This document shows, in pieces, positions 1 through 11,997 of a DNA stretch of 64,000 nt. The position numbers and the translations under genes were made by a program. The stretch lies in contig NC_045141.1 in assembly GCF_008831285.2 (NCBI RefSeq), positions 14,246,106 to 14,310,105 of the forward strand, given 5' to 3'. The notes under the pieces were generated by a model. The model saw nothing but the letters and a program-made list of their open reading frames with translations, had not been told where the DNA came from and searched no databases. The first letter of the stretch is position 1. The number at the start of each line of letters is the position of its first letter. This DNA is from Nymphaea colorata. Lineage: Eukaryota; Streptophyta; Magnoliopsida; Nymphaeales; Nymphaeaceae.

Positions 1-30
1 TTTATATTTGTATCTGGCTTTTGCATGCAG

Positions 31-753
31 AGATGCGTAACATTTTCTTCATCAGTTGAATCTGGTATTTTAGGACCTCTTCCATCTATCAAAGATCATA
101 CTGGCAATCATACAGTACTTCAAAACGACCGTCATTCATATTGTAATTATGGTGCCAACTATCCAATATTCACAAGTCATTCACAGCGTGATCGCCGTTG
201 GTGGTTATCAAGAAGAATATCAGGTGATAGTTTTGGTATGTTAAACTCATGGCGCAGGAGTACTAATCCTTTGCCTTATAATGCAATGCCTCTAGTGCAT
301 ACTAGAAGCAACTTCATACCAACGTCTGCATGCCATCAAGGTATTCCTTTCCCCAATATGGTTCCGTCCTTGTTATCATAATTCAGCCCTTAGAATTTAT
401 CTACTCAGCTTATAGCCTTATTCTAGCGGTTGAACGCCTTTCCTACTTGCAAATTTTGTACAGTGGGTAATTACAGATCTTATAGACCAGAGAGAATTGA
501 AGCGGTTGACTTGCCTGGTGATCCACCTATGTCCATTACACTGGGGAGCACTTGTGGGTTATGCCAAGAGCTTCTAACAGATAGCTCACCACTTTGTCAG
601 GAGCTCTTGACCTCCACCGATGTTTCAGTTGTTGCAGTTTTAGTTTGTGGCCATTTCTATCATGCAGACTGTTTAGAGGGCAAAACCTCGGAGGCACATA
701 AACGGGATCCTCCGTGTCCAGTATGCTTCTTCAAGAGTACTGATGCAGTGTGA
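31..753 (+). CDS. RING-finger protein, 3' part (last two exons)
   Basis: Two exons are visible. The first runs 31-340, after an acceptor ending TTGCATGCAG and before a donor at 341. The second runs 464-753, after an acceptor ending TTGTACAG, and closes on TGA. The junction joins phase 1 to phase 2 and keeps one frame. The C-terminal part holds a RING-like zinc domain: a CGLC pair, a long loop, then CGHFYHADCL, and finally PPCPVC close to the end of the protein. Such domains usually bind an E2 ubiquitin-conjugating enzyme, so an E3 ubiquitin ligase role is likely from family knowledge. The upstream exon is rich in Ser, Arg and Asn and has no recognised domain. The start codon and N-terminal part lie left of the window. 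The first-exon boundary at 31 is my choice from the splice consensus. Confidence 0.75.
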
Positions 754-1187
754 CTGTTTGTTAATATCAATATCAGAACATGATTGTCTTACAAAATTGC
801 AAGGCTCCTTCAGAAAGGAGAAGAGGGAATTTTGCCTGGCACTTCTTATGGAGAAAATGAATTCCAAGCCCATAATTTAAGATGCACTCAAGGCACATGT
901 TCCTACTAAACAGTACATATACACTATCGATGTTAATCAGGTTCACTGGATATCCAAGAAATTGCTTATTTTGTTTGGGTTGACCCAAATTGCAAAGGAG
1001 AGAGAGAGAGAGAGAGTCTCTCTTTAACAATATGAAAATGCCCATATATTTGAAGGGCTTCTGATAACCTGTGCTCACAAAATAAATGAATCAAATGCCT
1101 TCATTTTATATATATATATCGGAATTCATATTTTTTTCTCTTTGTTTTTCTCTCATAGATATAGTTAAAGTCATTATTCAATTTTCT

Positions 1188-1227
<40 letters not shown>

Positions 1228-3474
1228 AGACATCTAGTTTTAATGGGAAAAGAATAAAAAAAAGAATTTAGATTGGTAACGCTTGATTATTAAAATATAT
1301 TAAAAGTTAGAGTTATCTTTACAAATGAATTAAAACAATTTAATAAATTATGGAGTAGCAATGACCAAGCTTTTATATACATATAAGAGAGAGAGAGAGA
1401 TTTTAAACATATAGACACATATTCTGCTTGTTTGTACTCATAAAAACATGGATTACTATGTAAAAAAAATGTTAAAATGTAACAAAAAAATGAAAAAATT
1501 GAGTCAACCTTGTCCAAACCGTGTCACCTACTCGATCTTTTGTCTAGCCTTCTCGATATGGGGCCGTTTTAGGAGTGTTTACGTGACACAGATTAATCCG
1601 CAGATATTGGGAACGAGAAAGATTGCTCAACACCATTTATTCACAAGAACGACATAGTTCCGGATTTTTATTTTTATTATTCAAAAATCAATGCTTGAAA
1701 ATGCATCATTTCTTAAGCTAAAATTGATTTTTTTATTCAATAAGAAAACCACAAGAAGAGTGGCTTTTTGGGTTTTGGATTGCATTAAACACATTTCTTA
1801 ATGGAGTATAAACCTCAAAATAAAGATCATTAACGAACACATGTACCACATATATATATATATATATATACACACACAATTAATTGATATGCTAGTCTTA
1901 ATTTTGCACCTCAATCTCGTAAGAATCGGTCTAAATCAAATCGAATTGTTGGCAAGTCAGTTAGATTAACAAATCCTTTGAATGTATCATACCCAGCATA
2001 TTTTCATTATTTAGAGTAATTTTTACAGTTTTTCTTACTTTAGTTACTTTTTATATATTTCTTTCATTTTCTAAACAATATAATATTAGTACTTGTCAAT
2101 GCGTTAGCCGATTAGATTGACAACGTGCTCAGTCTTATCAGTGTTCAGAGGCATTTATGTGGGACCCACACCCCATGTGATTGCTGAGTTGTTCCGGGTT
2201 GAGGGTGACTCTGGTGACCCGGACCTTGTAAACAACGCCCTCGTGCACCAGATTCCCTTTTTTTTTTTTTTTTTTTTCCAATTTAAATCTCCAAACGGTT
2301 GTCCGCCTTTCTCCAATAAAAGTTTGACTCGCGTCCTAAACTTAAGGAGGCCCAGCTTCTCGGAGAACGCTTATCCTGAAAATGGTTGTGATTATCCCAA
2401 ACAAAGACAAAAGGAGCTCTCTGACTCTTACTTGCCACTGGAGAATAGAACGGATAATCACAAAACAAATAAATGAATAAGATAATGACGGCCCCAAAAT
2501 ATCTATTGTCTCTCTCACTTAGTTGTCTTTATGAGCAAATCTGGGCCGCCAGCTCTGCTGATTGACGGCTAAGGCTGCTAAACCTGATCATTATCAGCTG
2601 CAAGCTTTTTCCTGATGTTTAAAAAGCTAGCTGTACATATTTCACACGACTGCAGAATTTTGCTACTATCATTGTTTCCGTTTTCTTCCTTTTTCCTTTT
2701 TTAACGATTGACCTTTTTCTCTCGCAATCTTGAGAGTATTCTCAAATATATTCCATTAAGATGAGGTAAAACAGATCGCTATCAGATACCCAGATCATTA
2801 AATTTTTAAAACATGGCAGATGTTGAGCGTTGTTAGGGATCCATATTAACTACCACACTAAAATTGAGATTGTTATATTTCAATCACTTCATTTTCTTGA
2901 AAATGAAAGGAGAAGTCAGGACAAGTGGAAACATAAACCAAAGTAACTCAAATGGGGGCCAACAGAGAAGGTTTTTGCTTTTCATCTTTGAATAGAAGTT
3001 TAGAAAATATTTTAAATGGAAGTATATTAATTGGGACAAAAAATTTGGTGGGCAGTTGACAAACCAAACGAACAATTAAATGGGAGAAACTTTTCGTCTA
3101 CTGGAGGTGGATGCGAAGTTTCCTGCTGATCGCCTTGCATTAAAAGGGCGTCAATAAAAATTTTCAGATCAAGACGAGAGAGAGGGAGTTTCTGCTATCT
3201 AAGAAATGGGAAAGCAAACCCACACGCATTGAAAATGGTTGGATGAGATCGAAGAAATTCAAAGGCGGGCGTTGAAATTTGAGAGGGTGGTCCTTAAATG
3301 CTCTTGTTTCGATCCATTTAATTTGTAGATTTACCTGTCACACTGCCAACAAGAGAAATCTCTGTCTAGTTTCTCAGCATATAGGCCCTTCTCCTCTTCC
3401 TTCTCCGCCTCTCCCTCTTCCTCCAATCAACAGGAACGGATAGACTCCTGTTTCGTTGACTGCTAAGAGCGACC
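754..3474. other. Intergenic DNA between the RING gene and glycerol kinase
   Basis: No gene recognised. The stretch holds the 3' untranslated end of the RING gene and the promoter and leader of glycerol kinase. Simple repeats are a (GA)n run near 1001-1016, a (TA)n run about 1190-1225, another (GA)n near 1387-1400, a (TA)n run near 1851-1870 and a T-run of about 20 at 2258-2278. A pyrimidine-rich CT tract at about 3385-3425 lies just before the glycerol kinase start and looks like a plant 5' leader. Short open frames here have no family features. Confidence 0.6.
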
Positions 3475-6277
3475 ATGGCGATGGAGAAGAAAGAGGAAGA
3501 TGTGTTCATCGGTTCCATAGATCAAGGGACGACAAGCACGAGGTTCATCATATACGATCGCCATGGGAAGCCCATTGCTTCCCACCAAGTGGAGTTCACT
3601 CAGATTTATCCTCAAGCAGGGTACGGCGTTGATGTTATGCGTCCTTGTTCCTTCTCATCTCTTTTGTTTCTTCTTTTTTCTCACAAGCGGTTGTTTCTTG
3701 TGTCGGGGCCTGATCGTTTAGAGTTGTAGAGTTCCAAATGGCTTTTGAAAGGTGAAATTCACACATATTTCACCCACCCAAGTATTGAAGCTGTCTTTTA
3801 TAGGAATACTGTGCCTCTGTGAGCGATTGTATTTGGTGGTGAAATCTGCCTAATTCTCTTTGGATATCCAAAAAGGCATATCTGTGAATATGTTCTCTCT
3901 GATTACAGGGAATCTAGTTTATTGGTTGGTGGTGAGCGTGGAGCAGCTGTCTGCGTGTTTATATCTGCTTTTGAATTAATTGTGCCTTTTCCGTGGACTT
4001 GACAGATGGGTGGAGCATGATCCCATGGAGATCCTCGCAACAGTGAGGATTTGCATGGAGAAAGCAGTAGACAAGGCCACTGCTGCAGGATACAACGTTG
4101 ATAAGGGTCTGAAGGCTATTGGTTTGACTAATCAAAGGGAGACAACATTGGTGTGGAGCAGATCGTCCGGGTTACCTCTTTATAATGCAATCGTCTGGAT
4201 GGATGCTAGAACGAGCTCAATTTGCAGGTCCTCTTTCTCTCCCTCTCTTTCTTAATTGTTCTCTCTATTAGTAAATTAAAGTGTTCATAGTTACTGTTGT
4301 GCAGAAGGTTAGAACAAGAGTTACCTGGGGGAAGGACACACTTTGTTGAGACAGCTGGTTTGCCTATAAGTACTTACTTTAGTGCAGTTAAGCTGTTGTG
4401 GCTACTGGAATGCGTAGACGCAGTGAAAACTGCAGTCAAGACAGGCGATGCTCTGTTTGGTACCATCGATTCATGGTTAATCTGGAATCTGACTGGTGGA
4501 TGCGAAGGTGAAGATAGGCATGGTAATAAAGTCCATGGTATCCATGTTACTGACTGTTCAAACGCTGCCAGAACTCTTCTGCTGGATCTGAAAACCTTAG
4601 ATTGGCACCTCCCTACCCTTGAAATCTTCGGCATTCCACGAGAGATCTTGCCACGTGTTATCAGCAATGCCGAGGTAATTGGAGAGATTGCCAATGGCTG
4701 GCCAGTATCTGGTGTTACTATTGCAGGCTGCCTGGGTGATCAGCACGCAGCCATGTTAGGACAGGCATGTAGGAAGGGTGAGGCCAAGAGCACCTACGGC
4801 ACAGGTGCTTTTATTCTTTTGAACACGGGTGAGGAGATTGTGCCATCTACACATGGGCTGCTTAGCACTGTCGCCTTCAAATTGGGACCTAATGTTCCAA
4901 CAAATTATGCATTGGAGGGGTCAATTGCCATTGCTGGTGCAGCAGTTCAGTGGCTGAGAGACAGCCTTGGTGTCATTGAGACTGCGAGCGACATCGAGGA
5001 CTTGGCAAACTCGGTTGAGAACACAGGTGGTGTATACTTTGTTCCAGCATTCAATGGCTTGTTTGCTCCATGGTGGCGTGATGATGCTCGTGGCGTTCTG
5101 ATTGGCATCACAAGATTTACCACCAAAGCCCATATAGCCCGGGCAGTGCTTGAAAGCATGTGTTTTCAGGTAAAGGATGTGCTTGACTCCATGCACAAGG
5201 ATGCAGGGGAAGGTGAAGCTAAAAATGAGAAGGGTGAATTTCTGCTGAGAGTTGATGGTGGGGCTACTGTAAACGACCTGCTCATGCAGATTCAGGTAAC
5301 TTCTGTATAGATTGATTGCTTGAAAATGCATAGGAAGTCGAATGTGCTAGAAACATTTAAGACTGGCTAAAACAGAACACCTCATCTTTCTGCCTGAATA
5401 TCCAGGCCACTGCTCAACCAAACAGGAGACCGTGCTTTACAAAATTGCAGCATCTTAAAAATTAATCTATGAATGTAGCCAAATTAGTAATATCGAAGGT
5501 GGTATCACATGTGAAGTGAGTTGCCTCTTTTGATGTGTTCACATGTGCTATTCGGAACTGTCCAGTTTTCTCAGCTAGACGATGCCTGTTATTACTAATA
5601 AATTTTCCATTTCTAAGGGTGACATTCTTTCTACCAGTGCCTTCTTTTGTATTTTGTACTGTCACATTGATCATGTTATGCCTATGCACTCGGTTTACAT
5701 TTTAGGGGTTAACATAAGCAGTACAAGCAGTATAGGTGCTTGAAATGGATGCCACCCATTTTACACATATTAGTTCACATTTATATTAGCCTTGTTCTAA
5801 AATCTGAACTTAGACCGGCATAATTCACTGCAGAACATTCCCACTTTGTTTTACCTATTTGATGTTAGAAAGGGTGCATCCTCTGTGTAACTAACCCCAG
5901 CATATTCTACGTTAGGCTTTCTAGTTTTCAAGTTTTCAATTCAACAAATTCAGTTGCATCTTATTTGATTTAATTTTTTAATTACTCCAACGCTAATACG
6001 TTGGCAAATGTTTGTGCTTGAGTTTGCACAGGCAGATCTATTAGGCAGTCCAGTGCTGAGGCCAGCAGACATAGAGACTACTGCACTTGGGGCAGCATAT
6101 GCAGCTGGGCTAGCTGTCGGAATCTGGACTCAAGAAGAAATATTCTCTGGCATTGACAGTACGGAGAAACCTATAACTTTTTACCCTTTGTTGGATGAAG
6201 AACACAGAAAGAAGCGGTTTGATTCATGGTGCAAGGCTGTGTCAAGAGCATTCGACCTGGCTGATCTTTCATTCTAA
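3475..6277 (+). CDS. Glycerol kinase (FGGY family), 4 exons, 534 aa
   Basis: Exons are 3475-3620, 4006-4227, 4305-5295 and 6032-6277; all introns are GT-AG and phases agree, giving 534 residues, close to the usual ~520 of plant and bacterial enzymes. The start sits in a strong context (ACCATGG). The enzyme phosphorylates glycerol to sn-glycerol-3-phosphate with ATP in the cytosol, feeding glycolysis and glycerolipid synthesis. Visible family motifs are the N-terminal phosphate-binding loop [10 protein letters not shown] (from residue 15), [35 protein letters not shown], a GTGAF loop, [13 protein letters not shown], and the C-terminal [19 protein letters not shown], which spans the last intron. 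The Arabidopsis counterpart is known as GLI1/NHO1 and affects non-host resistance; whether that holds here is inference. No frameshift or missing motif was seen. Confidence 0.95.
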
Positions 6278-8329
6278 TTTCAAATTTGGCTTCCATCTCT
6301 TGATCTTCTCAGATATTTTTCAAAAGAATAAAAAAATCTAATTCTATTTTATCTTTTGGCTAATTGTGCCTGCTCTCTCTCTCTCTCTCTCTCTCACATA
6401 TGACACCATCTACCTAGTAATGACATCATATTACCATATACTTAAATATAACGAGGTTCATCTTCTAGTGTAGATTTATTATTGACTCTGGCCTCATGCA
6501 GGTCCCCCAAGTTCAAATAGATGCAGACAATGGAAATAATAAGGTCCTCATGATACCATTTAAATGGTATTATGGTTCATCTTTGTGGCCTATGTAAACA
6601 TAAAATTATTTATCCGGTTGCCTTTGTCTTGTGAGCCGGATCACTTCTTGTATTCAATTAAAAAAAGGAAATGGAAATTACATCTTCAAGCTCTTGATCG
6701 TAAACCAAGATTAGATTCCACTGTTTGGTCATTGACAGTGCTGGGAAACAGGCCGGCTAGGAATTAATGTACTTTTGGCTGCATAGTCTATCATATAGTC
6801 AGTATAAGACAACTTGCTAAAGTTTTCTTATCCAATCCCTTCTCAGTAAGGCCTGCAGTTGCATTGCCAATATAATTGTAGAATTTTCAAAGTTTATAAC
6901 AAGTTGTCTTTAGCTCATCTCGATATGATTGGAGTTAAAAGTTTTGATTCATGTTAAATCTTCGAAAAAATGTCTTCACATGAAAGCAGGTAGCTTGTAC
7001 GCCACAAGTGGCAAACAAAGGGTCTGTGAAGGGTCTAAAGTTCAAGACCCTGGAACAACTACAAACATTGCCATTCTGCAGCCTCAAATTAGTGTTGTTC
7101 TTATAAGGCTTGGTGATACGATTTAGCCCGGGATTTTAAACTCTTGAACAGTTCCTCATCCTGAAATAGGAAAGGTTGGGTTGAACTAGAATAATTCTAG
7201 TTTGAACTTCTTGGCTCGGTTCAGCTCGGGTTGGCTTATTCGCAAAATTAGTGAAACTTTGACATGTCAAGCTCGATTCGACTAGTTTACCAGACATGTG
7301 AATTGCCATCTTTTACCAAACCCAAAAGAACCAAATGGAGAACTAAGCAAGCGAACTCTACTTGCTTTTGGGTGATTCGTCCTGCAATCAATCTCAAAGG
7401 GAACTTCATATTCATGAAAACTGAAGATTAGCATAGCTGGTCCAGCTGGCAAAAATGTAAAGGGCCAGTCTTCAGTTCTCCTCACTCAAGTAACGAAACA
7501 GCCCTCAATGCGAGGGGCAGGGTGAAAGGGTGAGAGGCTTCTGCCTCTTCTCTTCGGGGTATCCCCGCCTGCGTTTTCGATTCTCTTCTATTTGCAGTCC
7601 ACAATGGAAGTGACCCCTCAAAAGTCAAGCAAAAACAAGGTTTCTGAGGCAACATTAGATCAAACTGTATAGAGTAAGGTTGCGTTTGATACCCTCGGAT
7701 CTTAGATCCAAGGTTGCGTAAAAAGTATGTTTTGGGAGATCCTCAGTTTGACATTATCATAGATTTTAAATCTATGTTATATGTTAAAAACCATGAATTT
7801 AAGGTCTGATTGGAGTGAGGGGTCCAACCTTAAATTTATGGATTTGAGTCCTAAAGAAATTGGGAGACGTTTTAAGAAAGAAAATTTAATTAGCATTAAG
7901 TGGTTTTTGCTCATCCACATTTATTATCTGCATGGGCGCATGAGATAATAGGGGATGAGTCAGAAGATGGCCCGTTTATGGGCAGGACTTTATTGAAAGC
8001 GTTTCAACCTCCATCCTCGTTTCCTTTCGCGTCCCAACTTAACTTCACCTACCAAAGACAGCTTAAAAGAGGTCATCAACAACGCAGAAATAGAAATACG
8101 GTCAAGACTGTATTAACTACAAACGTTTTACAGATAAACTATGAGGAAGCTTTTAGATTTCTTTCACCTAAAACAACAGAGAAAATTCACACTTCACATC
8201 GTGACAGATTTGTGTCCGGACTTTCATGCCCTGCCCCAGGCATTGTTGAGAAAGTACATTATCAGTGGCCTTCAATGTAATAGTCTCCCACGGAGACTGA
8301 AAGCAAATGTGCTGCCAATAATCCTTTCT
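6278..8329. other. Intergenic DNA downstream of glycerol kinase
   Basis: No gene recognised. It begins with the 3' untranslated region of glycerol kinase and a (CT)n microsatellite at about 6371-6394. An open frame at 7900-8280 has no family features and arginine/glutamine-biased composition, so I do not call it. At 7679-7870 a stretch beginning GCGTTTGATACCCTCGG resembles the ends of MITE-like repeats seen elsewhere in the window. Confidence 0.5.
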
Positions 8330-8500
8330 GTCTGCTCTTTCTTCTTTTTTTCTTTTGGCCAGTCAAGGCGGTGCATCATTCAACTTAGTTACTACGTCCC
8401 ACCATTAAAAATATATAGTACTTACTAGAATCGAACTAAAAACCTCCTTCTTCACAGACCCCTAACCTAACCAGCTACACTATAGCCTTTTGTCACACTT
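8330..8500 (-). repeat. SINE-like retroelement (tRNA-derived head)
   Basis: Read on the minus strand, the stretch starts with a tRNA-like head: an A-box-like TAGTGTAGCTGGTTAG is followed about 40 bases on by a B-box-like TTTTTAGTTCGATTCTAG. Toward lower coordinates it ends in an A-rich tail (AAAAGAAAAAAAGAAGAAAG in minus-strand reading, about 8330-8360). This order (internal RNA polymerase III promoter, body, A-rich tail) is that of plant SINEs. Exact ends and target duplication were not resolved. Confidence 0.45.
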
Positions 8501-9520
8501 TACTGTGTTGTCACTGTGTCCTCCATTGTAGCATGATGAAAAGATGAGGAAAACCAAAGTCCCCACAGCTCAAAAAATAGACAAAAAAGGAAGGCAAGAC
8601 AATCCTTAGCCGGTTGGTGCGAGTCCAGGTCTTCACTACCATCCGTTCTTAGGTCTTTCCATCTTCATTCATCATGATGGCAAATGTGCGAACGTGTCGG
8701 CTAACACCTACACCTTGTTTTGCTCGCCAATAGTTTTCAAAATTCCAATACATACCCAAAATTCATAAGTTGGAATTTTGGCAGGTGATCAGCAACTCTT
8801 CCAAAAGGCTGCCCATGGACTTTGAGTCTGGTAACTGATCAATATATCTTGAATTTTCCGCCATGTTGCTCCCTTCTACCCCATTGAAAAATGGGTTTTC
8901 CTTGGCAAAAAACTATTAAGAGCAAATAAATGAAGGTTCTACCTAAAAAAGTACCAACTTACAGAAGGTGTAATATATAGCCTATTTCCCCAAAAACCAG
9001 ATGTCAACAACTTTTTCAAAGGGAATGAAGATAGGCTGCAGGAAGAACGTGCAATGATGCTTCAAAGAAGATGAGAGGTTCCACTGTTTGCTTAGGATTA
9101 TTTGCTGGTACGAGCTCCCCACCAAAGTAGGGGTTTGACTCACTTTGAAGTAGAATAAGGTTAATAGTTTAATACCAGTATGCATCCCTTCGCAAACGTG
9201 CTGGAGTCTCCTTCATCTTGGTTATCATTTTTTTTTTAAATTGCAAATAACCACATAGCTTTAGAGAAACATAACCCTTATAAATGAAAAAATACTAAAA
9301 TATATTAAAAATACTATTCTGTCCTCAATAAAGAGGGTTTCTTAAAAAAAATCGAAAAGCTCATCTTTCAAGTACAAAATCAACACAATCCTCTCACTTT
9401 CTCTATCTTGCTCTGTCGTCACACTTGAAGCAGCTGTCAAATTATGGAGAGACTAAATCAAGAATATGTAGATTGTGAGAAGCTCTTTACTTCAAAGATC
9501 TTTTTTTTCATTAGGGAGAA
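8501..9520. other. Intergenic DNA
   Basis: No gene recognised on either strand. AT-rich sequence with short open frames that lack domain features. The last 8 bases (9513-9520, AGGGAGAA) are the left target-site duplication of the transposon that follows. Confidence 0.5.
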
Positions 9521-10306
9521 CTATGTTGTAAAGGCGTCTCCTAGGCCACGCGTAGGTGTGGGCCGTCGCCTAAGTCCATCAGTAGGCGATGGGTGTGGTG
9601 CTGGTGCCTAGGCGCCAGCACGCCTAATCCATGGGAAGGTATGTACTGATTTTTACAAGCTGTTATAGTGTATATTATATGTTATATGTACAATATGTTG
9701 TAATGCATATTATATGTACTGATTTGATACGATGTTGGTTTGAAATGATTCAAATGAAATAGTCTATAAGGTACCGCATAAAATGGATTTTAATTCATAA
9801 GATATACCGTTATTTACACCAGAATTCATATTTCGTTTTTCTATTGCTACTTGATCTAGAGGTAGAATGTTTTAGGTATGTATCTGGCATTGGATTCTGA
9901 CAGGGTCTGATCCTCGGAAATGCAAGCATTGTTTTCAGTATGTAAACAAAAATGACGTGTCTTCTTTCGTATATCAAACTAAGGCATCGGGTAGAACAAA
10001 ACAGAATAGTTGTCCAGTATGTAAACAAGCTGAAAATGTATTTTCACTCTGTCATCTAAACAAGAGCAGAACAGTTTTTCCTGTTTAACTTTTTGGCTTT
10101 ACTTACAAAGTGTAGTCATTCAATTAGAACACAACAGACTACACGTCTGTTTAGTAGTGATAGGGACACCTGGAATAGAAGCTCACAGTTCAGTCAGTAA
10201 GTACATAAATTTATTATGTACTAGTCATAACTAAAAAATTAACAAAAAAAATCGGTCGCCTTTTTTCCCTAGGCGAGCCTAAGTCCTAGGCTCCTTGACA
10301 ACATAG
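9521..10306. mobile_element. Non-autonomous hAT-type DNA transposon with 8-bp target-site duplication
   Basis: The element begins CTATGTTGTAAAGGCGTCTC and ends GGCTCCTTGACAACATAG; the last bases read in reverse complement give CTATGTTGTCAAGG, so the ends are imperfect terminal inverted repeats. Both ends are rich in GCC and CCTAGGC motifs. It is flanked by the identical octamer AGGGAGAA at 9513-9520 and 10307-10314. An 8-bp duplication is the hallmark of the hAT superfamily. The 786-bp interior has no transposase coding sequence, so the copy must have been moved by an enzyme supplied elsewhere. The perfect duplication argues for a fairly recent insertion. Confidence 0.85.
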
Positions 10307-11997
10307 AGGGAGAAAATAATCTTTGTATTATGTTTTAATGTTTTCCATTCATATGAAGTGTGTTTATCAATAAATTAACAAATTTAAGAGGGCTTCTGGA
10401 ATTTTGCAGATATTAGGTGGTTCACTGAAAGTAAATAATAAATTGAATTAAGATTAATATAAATTCGGGTTTGAATTTATTTAACTTGTTATTCCAGGGA
10501 TAACAACTACCTTCATACTGTAAAACTCAGTGACGACATCAAGAGAATAAAATAGACGGCTGGTTGCAGATAAGCGACACAGGTGATTTACAGGGAGGCA
10601 ACCAAATAGGTTTGGGAAGTGGGACAATTTATGAAACAGGATCTGCCAAAGAAAGTCCAAATGTAAATTATTGTGCCGCAGTTCAGTAGAGTTGTAGGAC
10701 AATCTAAACAGGACACTTCATGCCATCTCTACTATCCGTTACCAAGAAACACTGGACCCAACTGGAGAAAAGGCAGCAATCATTGGCTATGACAATTGGA
10801 ATCCTAAATTGCTGGCTCATGTACATTTAATTTAAACAATGTGAACCAAGAAACCCAAAATTTGAGCCAAATTTGCTTTTGCAGCCTTTCTCTTGTCACC
10901 ACTGCTAGTGCTTCCATTATTTTACTGGTCCAGCCGATAGAGAGTAAAGGAAATATGTGTACGGACAACGTACTGAACAGTATGAATAGTTGAGGCTGCT
11001 ACGTCTCCGTTCCCTAGAAGGAGACCTTCAAGCATCAGCCGCAAACAGAACTACAACCCTCGTGTCAAGTATCTATGTAGCTTAACAAAAGGCCACGGAA
11101 AGTTTTCCAGTAAACACCAACAATGAAACTTGTATATCTTGTTGTTCCAAATTATGAATTTGTTATTTTGAACGTAACTACAGGGGGGTATAGCATGTCT
11201 AGCTAACTAGTAGTTTAGGGACCATATGGATTGAGTTTTATAAACCAACTCATCACCCCTTGTTCGAGGAAAAAAAGGCTAAGTAATTCGCCCCTATTTG
11301 ACAGTGACTCCAAATTATGAAGCAACACTTGACAAGTATTGTATAACTCCTAAATTTGTCAAAAAAATTGAGGATCAAGACCTGCATGTTAAGATATCTT
11401 TTATTTCCTGATCATGCACCTTTTCCACAGTTGATGTAGTGAACCAGGGATGCAGTTTCGTCAGTTATTGATTCCTTGAACAAACAGAGTTTGTGCAACC
11501 AAAACAAATTGTCAGAAGAAACTAAATTTGCAAGGAAAATGACTGTCTTTTTCACTATCGGAATTTACAGAAAAGCAATGGCCTCTACGCAAATTGTACG
11601 TAATGGTTTTCCACTTGAATGAGTTGAAAAATATCATACATGATCGATTATCACGTGCTTTAATTTATCTTGAATGCATATACCTGATTTCAGCAGTCAG
11701 CGGCTGTATATGCTCATGTTAGCAATATGAGCATTCACACAATGGAGAATAGATGGAGTTGCATTCTAGACCATGAAGAGCCCATATGAACTCTTCAAGT
11801 CAATGAGCATATCTTCTCTGCATCACAAACCAGAAACTATCAGTACCAGGATTATGCTATTTTCTTCTGGAACTTGGTAAGGAGAGAAGTTCCTCAAACC
11901 CTAAAATTTCATAATCCTTCTTAAAGATTGGATAAGCAACTATCAACAGGCAAGAATAATTGTTCAGTTGACATGAATGAGAGAGAGAGAGAGAGGA
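10307..11997. other. 3' flank of the galactosyltransferase gene
   Basis: No coding sequence recognised. The right target-site duplication of the hAT element is at 10307-10314. The part nearest 11997 should contain the 3' untranslated region of the minus-strand galactosyltransferase gene. A short (GA)n run sits at about 11980-11994. Confidence 0.5.

Noticed and set aside
7900-8280. 126-codon plus-strand open frame
   Set aside because: It opens without an ATG start, has no domain features and no exon partners, and lies in intergenic DNA.
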